Source: Brachionus manjavacas (taxonomy: Eukaryota; Rotifera; Eurotatoria; Ploima; Brachionidae). Taken from it: a stretch of 64,000 nucleotides of DNA. The translations under genes were made by a program, and so were the position numbers. Shown piece by piece: positions 31,498 through 43,100 of this stretch (its first letter is position 1; the number at the start of each line of letters is the position of its first letter). Location of the stretch: positions 858,757 through 922,756 of the forward strand of contig JAHQIY010000027.1 in NCBI GenBank assembly GCA_019054805.1, read 5' to 3'. The notes beneath the pieces are model-generated. The model searched no databases. It saw only the letters and a list, made by a program, of their open reading frames with translations, and was not told the DNA's origin.

Positions 31498-33112
31498 TTT
31501 TGATGGTTATATCACAAAAATTAAGGAATAATTCTTTTGAATTCAATTTAAATTTTTTAAATTTGAACAAAATTGAATTTCAATGAAACAAAGAAATGCA
31601 TGAATTTTTTTTTTAATTTTAAAATTAAAATAACTTTTGCTTACTTATTTCAAACGCAAAAGCGTCAATTAATTTGTCATTTTTTCAAAATCAATATTTT
31701 TTAATTCGCCTTTGTCAACGGTTTTAAAAAAATTTTAAAATTTAAAATTATAATTTGGAAAAAATCAATTCCATTTTGTCATCATCATGCATCGATGATA
31801 CAAAAATTTAAAAAACTATCAAAAAACACAAAAGCTAATAAATAAATTATGAAATGCAAAATTGAAAAATTTAAATAAATTTATTTATTTATAATTTGTA
31901 AAAAAATATTAAAAAACTCTTTATTTTAAGGTATTAATTAATTAAATAAATATTAGGACAAAATTTTTTTTTTTAAATTCACCAATAAGTTGCTTTTTCT
32001 TCATCAATTCTGTTAATCGACAAAATTTCCCGTTGATTACCCCTGAAATTAAATTTCTATTTATTTTTTCGATTACATTAAAATTTATAAATTAATTAAG
32101 GAGATTATAAACTGAAAATATTTTATTTCTTCTTTTCCAGGATTTATTTTGATACAAAGTGATTCAGAAGAAAATTCATCACGATAATTTTTTGATAAAC
32201 TCTTATTCTTCCTTTACTGAAATTGCTACTGGGCTTATTGAGTAGTTTAGTTATTGATTTATGATTATTAAAATCTAGAAAAATGTTTGTTTTACTCGAA
32301 TCAATTTTTATTTCATTAAGCAATACAATACCTGGGGAAAATTATTTTATACCTAAAAAATGGATCCGGATCGAAAAATTTCAAAGAAAATGTAAATTTA
32401 ATTTATATTCAAATTCAAATAAATATTTTTAGTTTCAATCTTATTTTAAATTATTTTTATATTTTTTAGAACGAAAAAAAATATTCAAAAAAATATAACT
32501 GAAGATTTACTTAAGTTTATTAAAATTTAAAAACTCTCTTGATATGCATTAATCATCATAATTAAATTCTAAAAAAATGGACAATCCTGAACAGATACTA
32601 TTTTCTGCTAATAAAATTTTTCTTTTAAATATTTCGATAAAACTAATAAAATGAATAAGTACAATTTAACTTAAATAAAGTAGTTGAAATACTTTTATAA
32701 TAGTTTTTCTATTAAATGTGGTCTTTGTGTAGGGAAAAAGGTTTTCAAATTGACTTGTAAAGTTGTTAAGAACAAGTAATACGATTTAAAAAAAATCTTT
32801 TTCATGTATTTGTATGTTATTTATTTTATGAATAATATAATGATAATTTAATTCAAAAGTAGATAATTCTTTAATTTAGTAGACAATTATCATTATAGTT
32901 TTAATATCTAAGGTGATTGAATAATAAAAATAGATTGAGTCTTTAACAATTTTTTTTAAAGTAGTGAAAGACTTGCGGTAGAAAATAGTCTCTTAATTAA
33001 GACGCGGACTTTGCAACAAAATTAAGTTTTCTGAGAAACGTAAACGTGGCAAATCCAAAAAAATCTATATTAAAAAATAAACAAAAATTTAATCTATTTT
33101 TGTTTTTTTTTT
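31498..33112. other. Intergenic, possible LINE endonuclease debris
   Basis: No intact gene. On the minus strand around 32330-32150, a frame reads VLLNEIKIDSSKTNIFLDFN and then SKGRIRVYQKIIV. The first part resembles the NE.K.D segment of an APE-type LINE endonuclease. This is a weak by-eye match. Confidence 0.3.
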
Positions 33113-33651
33113 GAGTATGGCTGCGTAAAGATTAAATATCTTTACGTAGAATTGTCTTACTACATATAATTATCTTAAAAAAAATTAATCAGGAGGGAGA
33201 TAAAATATCTTAGAAGTGATTAAATGACTATAAAAAGATAATTTAGTGTAAAATTTTATTTTTAAAATAATTAAAAAACAAATGAAAAAAGTGATATAGA
33301 TTAAAAAGTGATTAAGAGTTAGAGCCAGATCTACATGTTTTGCAAAGCCAAGATTTTTTCAATAGAATATATCCTTTTATACATGATTTGTGAAAAAACA
33401 AATTACATGTATTGCACGTCAAGTGATTTTGATTAGTTGCATCTTGGCAAATTGAGCATACATTGTTTGATTGACTATTGACTTGGATTTTATTAATAAC
33501 AAAATTCAAAGTAATCAATTAATTATCTTTTTGTAGTGCTTTCTTGTAAAAGATATTTTATATTCAAAAAATTTACCTTACTAGGTAAAGAAAATTATCT
33601 GTTTTAAGACAATTCTGCGCAAAGATATTTTATCTTTACGCAGCCATACTC
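33113..33651 (-). mobile_element. 539-bp TIR element carrying a PHD-like zinc finger
   Basis: Near-perfect terminal inverted repeats: GAGTATGGCTGCGTAAAGAT at the left and the same 20 bases from the right end reversed. They continue with AAATATCTTT.CG.AGAATTGTCTT, and similarity fades after about 70 bp. Both ends abut T-runs (10 and 8 T), so a target duplication of about 8 bp is possible but cannot be read unambiguously. A single ORF fragment occupies the interior. Confidence 0.85.
33312..33500 (-). pseudogene. PHD/RING-like zinc-finger fragment inside TIR element
   Basis: Reads CSICQDATNQNHLTCNTCNL, FFHKSCIKG and SWLCKTC, an ordered C2-C2-H-C-C2 set typical of a PHD-type finger. There is no ATG upstream of the finger; the frame opens only from a TTG. 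It looks like a retained exon or captured fragment rather than a complete gene. Confidence 0.6.
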
Positions 33652-33800
33652 TTTTTTTTATCAATAATTATTATTAAATTATCTCCAAAAAAATATTTTA
33701 TCTACTGACAAAAAATATTCTCATTATATACATTTTATGAAGGAAGGAATTTGATCAAAATCCGTCCAAAGAAAATCTAAAAAAGCGAAAAAATTTAAAA

Positions 33801-36083
33801 TTAAAAAAAATTTAATACTGTTTTTCTAATTTTTTGAAAAAATAGAATAAGTCTCTTGCGAAAAATTTCACTTAAAAAACTGTAAACGATTGTGCTACAG
33901 GAACAAGATAACAGGTAAAAAAATTTGCTTAAATCTAAAAAGTTGGTGCAAACTTTCGGCAATTGAGTACAACTTGAATTAATCAAAATTCCCACAAACA
34001 CATAAATCAAAATGCTTAACTCAAGCATTCGCAGAATAAGCAAGACAAAAAGGTTCAACAGCAGGCCAATTTTGATATTTAGCTCATTCTTTTCTATTTT
34101 TTTAACTTTTTTCTCATTAAACAAATTGAACAAATGTATTTTCCTATCAAAAATAGACTTCAATTCAATGATTAATAGCACATCTATAATAAAAACTAGA
34201 GAGTATAATACTAAATCATTGAGTAAAAACTCCGCTATGAATATAACATAAGAAAATATGTATTTGTTCTCTATTTCATTTGAAATACTTCTGCCGAGCT
34301 TATTTAAAATGAGGCTTTTGAAATAATACTTGATTGGAAATTCTTTGTTCAAATAATAGTCCACAGAGACAACATTCAAGTTATTTATTCTGGATGTCCA
34401 AATTCTGACCGAGTGAAGATAAACCATTGGAAAAAGAGCGAGAAAAAAGATGGGTATTTTGAAAATTAATTTGATTTTTTGACATTTGGAATAGAATTCT
34501 TCCAACTTCATGTTTCCTTTGAGTAAAAAATAGCGATTAAATGATATCATGGCCATGAGACAATTAGATAGTGTTTTTAAAATACTGCCCAAAAACTCCA
34601 CTATATAAATGTCATAAAGTTGAGCCAGAACGCTTTGGTAAAATTGTGAGCAAAAAAAGCCGGTGAAAAAAATACAAACATTTATTAAATGGAACAAATA
34701 GATAAAACAATAGATAAAGTTTAAAATTGAATTCAAAATCATCAGTTTGAACATCAAATTTTTGCTTTCTTTGTTTTTTCGGCTCAGAGTCCACACATTT
34801 ATTGTGTTCATTAGCAAACCGAGCACACTAAAAAATGGAGCTAGGAAAAAATTAACAAAAGCTACTTTTGAAGTTTCAAAAAGAACGTCAATCTTGTTGG
34901 CAAAAAATTTGACATCCTTGGGTTTTACACACTTTGAAATCATTTGATCAAAATCACAGGTCTTGTTCGAACATAAATTAGAATTTAATTTTCTATTTTT
35001 TTCTGTTCTTAGCTGGTCATCATTTTGAAGAATCCAAATAACTGTACATGAGCACAACTTGGCTCGTATAATTGGAAAAATAGGTCCATTTTTTGGAAAT
35101 TTTCGAAAAAGACAAATGTCTTCATTGGGATATTGATACCAATCGGGAGATAAGAAGCTCACAATTAAATCGTTCCCTATCTGCTTCAAATAGCTGAAAA
35201 GCCATTCGGAATTTCCGGATAAAAAGGTGTCCAAACCTACTTTGAGCCAAGATAATTCCCTAAAAGCAAACAGACAGTCACTGTCGGCCTCTTCAATGCT
35301 ACCTGTCAAATGTAGTTGTTTCACTCTTTGAAATAAATCCACTGAAAATAATCTTTTATTCAATTTAAATTTATAAAATTTGAACAGCAATAAATCTACT
35401 TTTAAATTAATTGTTTCATTAGTTGTTTCAAAAGAAAGGTAATTTTTTTTCACAAATATATCCGAAATGCCATAAAATTCAAGTCTACTCAAAGATAAGT
35501 TGCTAAATACAAAAGGACATGTATTTTGATAGAATTTGACAGATGTTGAAAATTTAATTGCATTGACATTTTTAAAAGGAGAAAATTTTTTTCTTGTGCA
35601 TTCGAAAATTTTGGACTTGTAAAAGTAGAGAAAAAAATGGGAATAATAAAAATTCAAAGATGTTATTGTAGAAAAGGGATTAAATGGGCTAGATGAAATG
35701 TCAATTCCTTTGATGTTAGCTAGTCGAAAGTGAGTTTTGTCTGCTAGCAAATTTGAATCGAAATCCATCTTGAGGCTTTTGTCTAGTATTAGCATTATTC
35801 TAGGTGCTATGCTAAATTCTCTAAAATAAATCCTATCACTTAAAAGACAATTTAAATCAATTTGATTAAAAGATCGAAAATTTGAAAAATCCAATTTAAT
35901 AGCAAGTCGACCAGACTGTAATTTCAGAGCCAGCACACTAAAACTACTTTCTCTCATAAAGTCAGAGCATTCGTTGATGTCAATTGCAGGGTCGAGCTCA
36001 TTTGGAATAGTTTTAATTTTTTTACATAAACCAATTTTGAAAAATAAAAATATCAAGCTAGAAATTTTTTTTTGAAGCATCAT
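33801..36083 (-). CDS. Orphan seven-transmembrane receptor with large ectodomain
   Basis: 760 residues, single exon. The first ATG is 36083; the frame is open slightly further only through TTG. Order: a hydrophobic signal-like N-terminus (SSLIFLFFKIGLC), then an ectodomain of about 400 residues with scattered cysteines and short hydrophobic periodicity (degenerate leucine-rich-repeat-like spacing is possible but not certain). Seven hydrophobic segments span about residues 405-740. TM3 ends MAMISFNRYFLL, where NRY replaces the rhodopsin-family DRY. TM7 has STIVYSFLSEIFRK in place of NPxxY. TM1 includes GLLMNTINVWTL, fitting the GN-type position. Ligand and coupling unknown. It is likely a lineage-specific rhodopsin-like receptor. 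Confidence 0.8.
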   Translation of the reverse strand: MMLQKKISSLIFLFFKIGLCKKIKTIPNELDPAIDINECSDFMRESSFSVLALKLQSGRLAIKLDFSNFRSFNQIDLNCLLSDRIYFREFSIAPRIMLILDKSLKMDFDSNLLADKTHFRLANIKGIDISSSPFNPFSTITSLNFYYSHFFLYFYKSKIFECTRKKFSPFKNVNAIKFSTSVKFYQNTCPFVFSNLSLSRLEFYGISDIFVKKNYLSFETTNETINLKVDLLLFKFYKFKLNKRLFSVDLFQRVKQLHLTGSIEEADSDCLFAFRELSWLKVGLDTFLSGNSEWLFSYLKQIGNDLIVSFLSPDWYQYPNEDICLFRKFPKNGPIFPIIRAKLCSCTVIWILQNDDQLRTEKNRKLNSNLCSNKTCDFDQMISKCVKPKDVKFFANKIDVLFETSKVAFVNFFLAPFFSVLGLLMNTINVWTLSRKNKESKNLMFKLMILNSILNFIYCFIYLFHLINVCIFFTGFFCSQFYQSVLAQLYDIYIVEFLGSILKTLSNCLMAMISFNRYFLLKGNMKLEEFYSKCQKIKLIFKIPIFFLALFPMVYLHSVRIWTSRINNLNVVSVDYYLNKEFPIKYYFKSLILNKLGRSISNEIENKYIFSYVIFIAEFLLNDLVLYSLVFIIDVLLIIELKSIFDRKIHLFNLFNEKKVKKIEKNELNIKIGLLLNLFVLLILRMLELSILIYVFVGILINSSCTQLPKVCTNFLDLSKFFYLLSCSCSTIVYSFLSEIFRKRLILFFQKIRKTVLNFF

Positions 36084-36209
36084 TTTCAATAAAAAAAATT
36101 GAACAAAATAATAAAAATTTAAATATTTATATTTTCTATTTACTTTTAAATAAAAGTGCTTCTAAAATTACACTCATTATTTATTTATTTAAAAGGATTG
36201 TATCAAATT

Positions 36210-37089
36210 CGATCTGAATTTAAAAATGTGATTTTTTAATGGACTTAATTGAAATTTTTTAAAAGCTTGAGTCTGATTAGAATTCCAATGCAATCAACTC
36301 GTTATTTACATAAATCAGATTTAATGTCAAATTTAATTTCAAATGGTGGGGAATTAAAAACAAATGTAGAAAAGAGAAAATGTTTCGGAAAGCTCTTATC
36401 TTCAATATTTAGTCCTAATTCTGATTTAATTGATATTGAAAAAGATTTTGAAATACTTAATTCTAACTCTGAATTCTTTAGAAATTATGATCAGTGTAGT
36501 TTTAATTATCCTATTTGCTTGAGTGAATAAATTATGGCTTTAAAAATGAAGCGGCATAAGGACCTGACAAAATTCATAACTTAATTTTAAAAAATTTATC
36601 CAGAAATTCATTAATAGAAATTATAGAGCATTAATTTATCTGAAAGCGTGGAAAACTTCGTACATTACAATGATTAAAAAAAAGACTTAAGTCCACTTTC
36701 AGGCTATAACATTAGATCTCATCATTCTATTAAGCACCAAATTACAGAAAATTAACAATGATAACATTTAAATAAAAACTTTGAAATTCGAGAACTAAAT
36801 TTTATTTAAAACAAAAATTAAAAAAAAAAATTTAAGTTTTAGTCAAAGTCCAGACATGACTTCAACTTTTGATTTATTCTGTTATAGACTAATTCGTAAA
36901 AAGAATTTTTTAGGAAAGTTACTGTAAAGAAAAGTTTATTCAAGATTATACAATTTTTCAAAAAAAAAAACTACGTATCCAGGAGCAATCTGGATTTAGG
37001 AAACACCGGCGAACATCAGATAATCTATTCATTTTAATTCAAAAATAGTGAAATCATTTAATAGAAAAGAGTTTGTGGCCTGTTTTTTA
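36210..37089 (+). pseudogene. Jockey-like LINE reverse transcriptase relic at satellite edge
   Basis: Plus-strand fragments in order: KCFGKLLSSIFSPNSDL (pre-RT), a frameshifted PDKIHNLILKNLS near 36570 (the GPDKI motif), WKTSYITMIKKK near 36650, then QEQSGFRKHRRTSDNLFIL near 36985 and NRKEFVACFL near 37060. The next expected motif (DIxKAFD) is absent, because satellite sequence begins at about 37090. Many stops. Distinct from the LINE at 25470. Confidence 0.75.
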
Positions 37090-37091
37090 AT

Positions 37092-37190
37092 AAAGCCAAA
37101 GTCAACAAAATTTCAAGATCTTTCTAGCGGTAAATTCGTTTTTAAAATTCGAAAGATTGATTGCATGAAACATTTTTGAAAACTGTAAAA
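37092..37190 (-). repeat. Inverted partial satellite monomer at array edge
   Basis: About 99 bp (from AAAGCCAAAGTCAACAAAAT to GAAAACTGTAAAA) is the reverse complement, with some mismatches, of the monomer segment running from TTTTACAGTTTTC to GACTTTGGCTTT. It directly abuts the first forward monomer. With the copy at 37192-37285 it forms an imperfect hairpin with a loop of about 20 nt. Confidence 0.85.
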
Positions 37191-40100
37191 GGTTTTATGC
37201 AATCAGTTCTTCGAATTTTGGAATATTGAAGTTACCACTAGAAAGATCTTGAAATTTTCTTTACTTTGGCTTTTACAGATCCAAAAAAGGTCCAAGATTC
37301 GAAAAGTTATGCACATGGGTAACTTACAAGTGTTTGCCAAGGACTCAGTTTTCAAGTCACTGCAGAATGGTCAATTTTTTAGCTACGGAAATGATTAAAA
37401 GCTCAAATTCAAGATCGCAAAAAGTTCTACATGATACAATTTAAAAGAGTCCAAAAAGTAAAAAGGACAAGAAATTAGGCGACTTCGAAAAAGAGCAAAA
37501 AACCGGTTTTTTTACAGTTTTCAAATAGGTTTTATGCAATCAATTTTTCGAATTCTGGAATACCGAAGTTACCACTAGAAAGATCTTGAAATTTTCTTTA
37601 CTTTGGCTTTTACAGATCCAAAAAAGGTCCAACATTCGAAAAGTTATGCACATGGGAAACTTACAAGTGTTTGCCAAGGACTCAGTTTTCAAGTCACTGC
37701 AGAATGGTCAATTTTTTAGCTAGGATAATGATTAATAGCTCAAATTCAAGAACGCAAAAAGTTCTGCATGATATTATTTACAGGAGTCATAAAAGTAAAA
37801 AGGACAAGAAATTAGGTGACTTCGAAAAAGAGCAAAAAACCGGTTTTTTTATAGTTTTCAAATAGGTTTTATGCAATCAATTTTTCGAATTTTTGAATAC
37901 CGAAGTTACCACTAGAAAGATCTTGAAATTTTCTTTACTTTGGCTTTTACAGATCCGAAAAAGGTCCAAGATTCGAAAAGTTATGCACATGGGAAACTTA
38001 CAAGTGTTTGCCAAGGACTCAGTTTTCAAGTCAGTTCAGAATGGTCAATTTTTTAGCTACGGAAATGATTAAAAGCTCAAATTCAAGATCGCAAAAAGTT
38101 CTACATGATACAATTTACAAGAGTCCATAAAGTAAAATGGACAAGAAATTAGGCCACTTCGTAAAAGAGCAAAAAACCCGTTTTAATACAGTTTTCAAAT
38201 AGGTTTTATGCAATCAGTTCTTCGAATTTTGGAATATTGAAGTTACCACTAGAAAGATCTTGAAATTTTCTTTACTTTGGCTTTTACAGATCCAAAAAAG
38301 GTCCAAGATTCGAAAAGTTATGCACATGGGAAACTTACAAGTGTTTGCCAAGGACTCAGTTTTCAAGTCAGTTCAGAATGGTCAATTTTTTAGCTACGGA
38401 AATGATTAAAAGCTCAAATTCAAGAACGCAAAAAGTTCTGCATGATATTATTTACAGGAGTCATAAAAGTAAAAAGGACAAGAAATTAGGCGACTTCGAA
38501 AAAGAGCAAAAAACCCGTTTTTTACAGTTTTCAAATAGGTTTTATGCAATCAATTTTTCGAATTTTTGAATACCGAAGTTACCACTAGAAAGATCTTGAA
38601 ATTTTCTTGACTTTGGCTTTTACAGATCCAAAAAAGGTCCAAGATTCGAAAAGTTATGCACATGGGAAACTTACAAGTGTTTGCCAAGGACTCAGTTTTC
38701 AAGTCACTGCAGAATGGTCAATTTTTTAGCTAGGATAATGATTAATAGCTCAAATTCAAGAACGCAAAAAGTTCTGCATGATATTATTTACAGGAGTCAT
38801 AAAAGTAAAAAGGACAAGAAATTAGGCGACTTCGAAAAAGAGCAAAAAACCGGTTTTTTTATAGTTTTCAAATAGGTTTTATGCAATCAGTTCTTCGAAT
38901 TTTGGAATATTGAAGTTACCACTAGAAAGATCTTGAAATTTTCTTTACTTTGGCTTTTACAGATCCAAAAAAGGTCCAAGATTCGAAAAGTTATGCACAT
39001 GGGAAACAAACAAGTGTTTGCCAAGGACTCAGTTTTCAAGTCAGTTCAGAATGGTCAATTTTTTAGCTACGGAAATGATTAAAAGCTCAAATTCAAGAAC
39101 GCAAAAAGTTCTGCATGATATTATTTACAGGAGTCATGAAAGTAAAAAGGACAAGAAATTAGGCGACTTCGAAAAAGAGCAAAAAACCGGTTTTTTTACA
39201 GTTTTCAAATAGGTTTTATGCAATCAATTTTTCGAATTTTTGAATACCGAAGTTACCACTAGAAAGATCTTGAAATTTTCTTGACTTTGGCTCTTACAGA
39301 TCCAAAAAAGGTCCAACATTCGAAAAGTTATGCACATGGGTAACTTACAAGTGTTTGCCAAGGACTCAGTTTTCAAGTCACTGCAGAATGGTCAATTTTT
39401 TAGCTACGGATAATGATTAATAGCTCAAATTCAAGAGCGCAAAAAGTTCTACATGATACAATTTACAAGAGTCCAAAAAGTAAAAAGGACAAGAAATTAG
39501 GCGACTTCGAAAAAGAGCAAAAAACCCGTTTTTTTACAGTTTTCAAATAGGTTTTATGCAATCAATTTTTCGAATTTTGGAATACCGAAGTTACCACTAG
39601 AAAGATCTTGAAATTTTCTTGACTTTGGCTTTTACAGATCCAAAAAAGGTCCAAGATTCGAAAAGTTATGCACATGGGAAACTTACAAGTGTTTGCCAAG
39701 GACTCAGTTTTCAAGTCACTGCAGAATGGTCTATTTTTTAGCTAGGATAATGATTAATAGCTCAAATTCATGATCGCAAAAAGTTCTACATGATACAATT
39801 TACAAGAGTCCAAAAAGTAAAAAGGACAAGAAATTAGGCGACTTCGAAAAAGAGCAAAAAACCCGTTTTTTACAGTTTTCAAATAGGTTTTATGCAATCA
39901 ATTTTTCGAATTTTGGAATACCGAAGTTACCACTAGAAAGATCTTGAAATTTTCTTTACTTTGGCTTTTACAGATCCAAAAAAGAACCAAGATTCGAAAA
40001 GTTATGCTCATGGGTAACTTACAAGTGTTTGCCAAGGACTCAGTTTTCAAGTCACTGCAGAATGGTCAATTTTTTAGCTAGGATAATGATTAATAGCTCA

Positions 40101-43100
40101 AATTCAAGATCGCAAAAAGTTCTACATGATACAATTTACAAGAGTCCAAAAAGTAAAAAGGACAAGAAATTAGGCGACTTCGAAAAAGAGCAAAAAACCC
40201 GTTTTTTACAGTTTTCAAATAGGTTTTATGCAATCAATTTTTCGAATTTTTGAATACCGAAGTTACCACTAGAAAGATCTTGAAATTTTCTTGACTTTGG
40301 CTCTTACAGATCCAAAAAAGGTCCAAGATTCGAAAAGTTATGCACATGGGAAACTTACAAGTGTTTGCCAAGGACTCAGTTTTCAAGTCACTGCAGAATG
40401 GTCAATTTTTTAGCTACGATAATGATTAATAGCTCAAATTCAAGAACGCAAAAAGTTCTACATGATACAATTTACAGGAGTCCAAAAAGTAAAAAGGACA
40501 AGAAATTAGGCGACTTCGAAAAAGAGCAAAAAACCCGTTTTTTTACAGTTTTCAAATAGGTTTTATGCAATCAATTTTTCGAATTTTGGAATACCGAAGT
40601 TACCACTAGAAAGATCTTGAAATTTTCTTGACTTTGGCTTTTACAGATCCAAAAAAGGTCCAAGATTCGAAAAGTTATGCACATGGGAAACTTACAAGTG
40701 TTTGCCAAGGACTCAGTTTTCAAGTCACTGCAGAATGGTCAATTTTTTAGCTACGGATAATGATTAATAGCTCAAATTCAAGAGCGCAAAAAGTTCTACA
40801 TGATACAATTTACAGAGTCCAAAAAGTAAAAAGGACAAGAAATTAGGCGACTTCGAAAAAGAGCAAAAAACCCGTTTTTTTACAGTTTTCAAATAGGTTT
40901 TATGCAATCAATTTTTCGAATTTTGGAATACCGAAGTTACCACTAGAAAGATCTTGAAATTTTCTTGACTTTGGCTCTTACAGATCCAAAAAAGGTCCAA
41001 GATTCGAAAAGTTATGCACATGGGAAACTTACAAGTGTTTGCCAAGGACTCAGTTTTCAAGTCACTGCAGAATGGTCAATTTTTTAGCTACGGAAATGAT
41101 TAAAAGCTCAAATTAAAGATCGCAAAAAGTTCTACATGATATTATTTACAGGAGTCATAAAAGTAAAAAGGACAAGAAATTAGGCGACTTCGAAAAAGAG
41201 CAAAAAACCCGTTTTTTACAGTTTTCAAATAGGTTTTATGCAATCAATTTTTCGAATTTTTGAATACCGAAGTTACCACTAGAAAGATCTTGAAATTTTC
41301 TTGACTTTGGCTCTTACAGATCCAAAAAAGGTCCAAGATTCGAAAAGTTATGCACATGGGAAACAAACAAGTGTTTGCCAAGGACTCAGTTTTCAAGTCA
41401 CTGCAGAATGGTCAATTTTTTAGCTAGGATAATGATTAATAGCTCAAATTCATGATCGCTAAAAGTTCTACATGATACAATTTACAAGAGTCCAAAAAGT
41501 AAAAAGGACAAGAAATTAGGCGACTTCGAAAAAGAGCAAAAAACCCGTTTTTTTACAGTTTTCAAATAGGTTTTATGCAATCAATTTTTCGAATTTTTGA
41601 ATACCGAAGTTACCACTAGAAAGATCTTGAAATTTTCTTGACTTTGGCTTTAACAGATCCAAAAAAGGTCCAAGATTCGAAAAGTTATGCACATGGGTAA
41701 CTTACAAGTGTTTGCCAAGGACTCAGTTTTCAAGTCACTGCAGAATGGTCAATTTTTTAGCTACGGAAATGATTAATAGCTCAAATTCAAGAGCGCAAAA
41801 AGTTCTACATGATACAATTTACAAGAGTCCAAAAAGTAAAAAGGACAAGAAATTAGGCGACTTCGAAAAAGAGCAAAAAACCCGTTTTTTTACAGTTTTC
41901 AAATAGGTTTTATGCAATCAATTTTTCGAATTTTTGAATACCGAAGTTACCACTAGAAAGATCTTGAAATTTTCTTGACTTTGGCTTTTACAGATCCAAA
42001 AAAGGTCCAAGATTCGAAAAGTTATGCACATGGGAAACTTACAAGTGTTTGCCAAGGACTCAGTTTTCAAGTCACTGCAGAATGGTAAATTTTTTTGCTA
42101 GGGAAATGATTAATAGCTCAAATTCAAGAACGCAAAAAGTTCTGCATGATATTATTTACAGGAGTCATAAAAGTAAAAAGGACAAGAAATTAGGCGACTT
42201 CGAAAAAGAGCAAAAAACCCGTTTTTTACAGTTTTCAAATAGGTTTTATGCAATCAATTTTTCGAATTTTGGAATACCGAAGTTACCACTAGAAAGATCT
42301 TGAAATTTTCTTGACTTTGGCTCTTACAGATCCAAAAAAGGTCCAAGATTCGAAAAGTTATGCACATGGGTAACTTACAAGTGTTTGCCAAGGACTCAGT
42401 TTTCAAGTCACTGCAGAATGGTCAATTTTTTAGCTAGGATAATGATTAAAAGCTCAAATTCATGATCGCAAAAAGTTCTACATGATACAATTTACAAGAA
42501 TCCAAAAAGTAAAAAGGACAAGAAATTAGGCGACTTCGAAAAAGAGCAAAAAACCCGTTTTTTTACAGTTTTCAAATAGGTTTTATGCAATCAATTTTTC
42601 GAATTTTTGAATACCGAAGTTACCACTAGAAAGATCTTGAAATTTTCTTGACTTTGGCTCTTACAGATCCAAAAAAGGTCCAAGATTCGAAAAGTTATGC
42701 ACATGGGTAACTTACAAGTGTTTGCCAAGGACTCAGTTTTCAAGTCACTGCAGAATGGTCAATTTTTTAGCTAGGATAATGATTAATAGCTCAAATTCAT
42801 GATCGCAAAAAGTTCTACATGATACAATTTACAAGAATCCAAAAAGTAAAAAGGACAAGAAATTAGGCGACTTCGAAAAAGAGCAAAAAACCCGTTTTTT
42901 TACAGTTTTCAAATAGGTTTTATGCAATCAATTTTTCGAATTTTTGAATACCGAAGTTACCACTAGAAAGATCTTGAAATTTTCTTGACTTTGGCTCTTA
43001 CAGATCCAAAAAAGGTCCAAGATTCGAAAAGTTATGCACATGAGAAACAAACAAGTGTTTGCCAAGGACTCAGTTTTCAAGTAAGTTCAGAATGGTCAAT

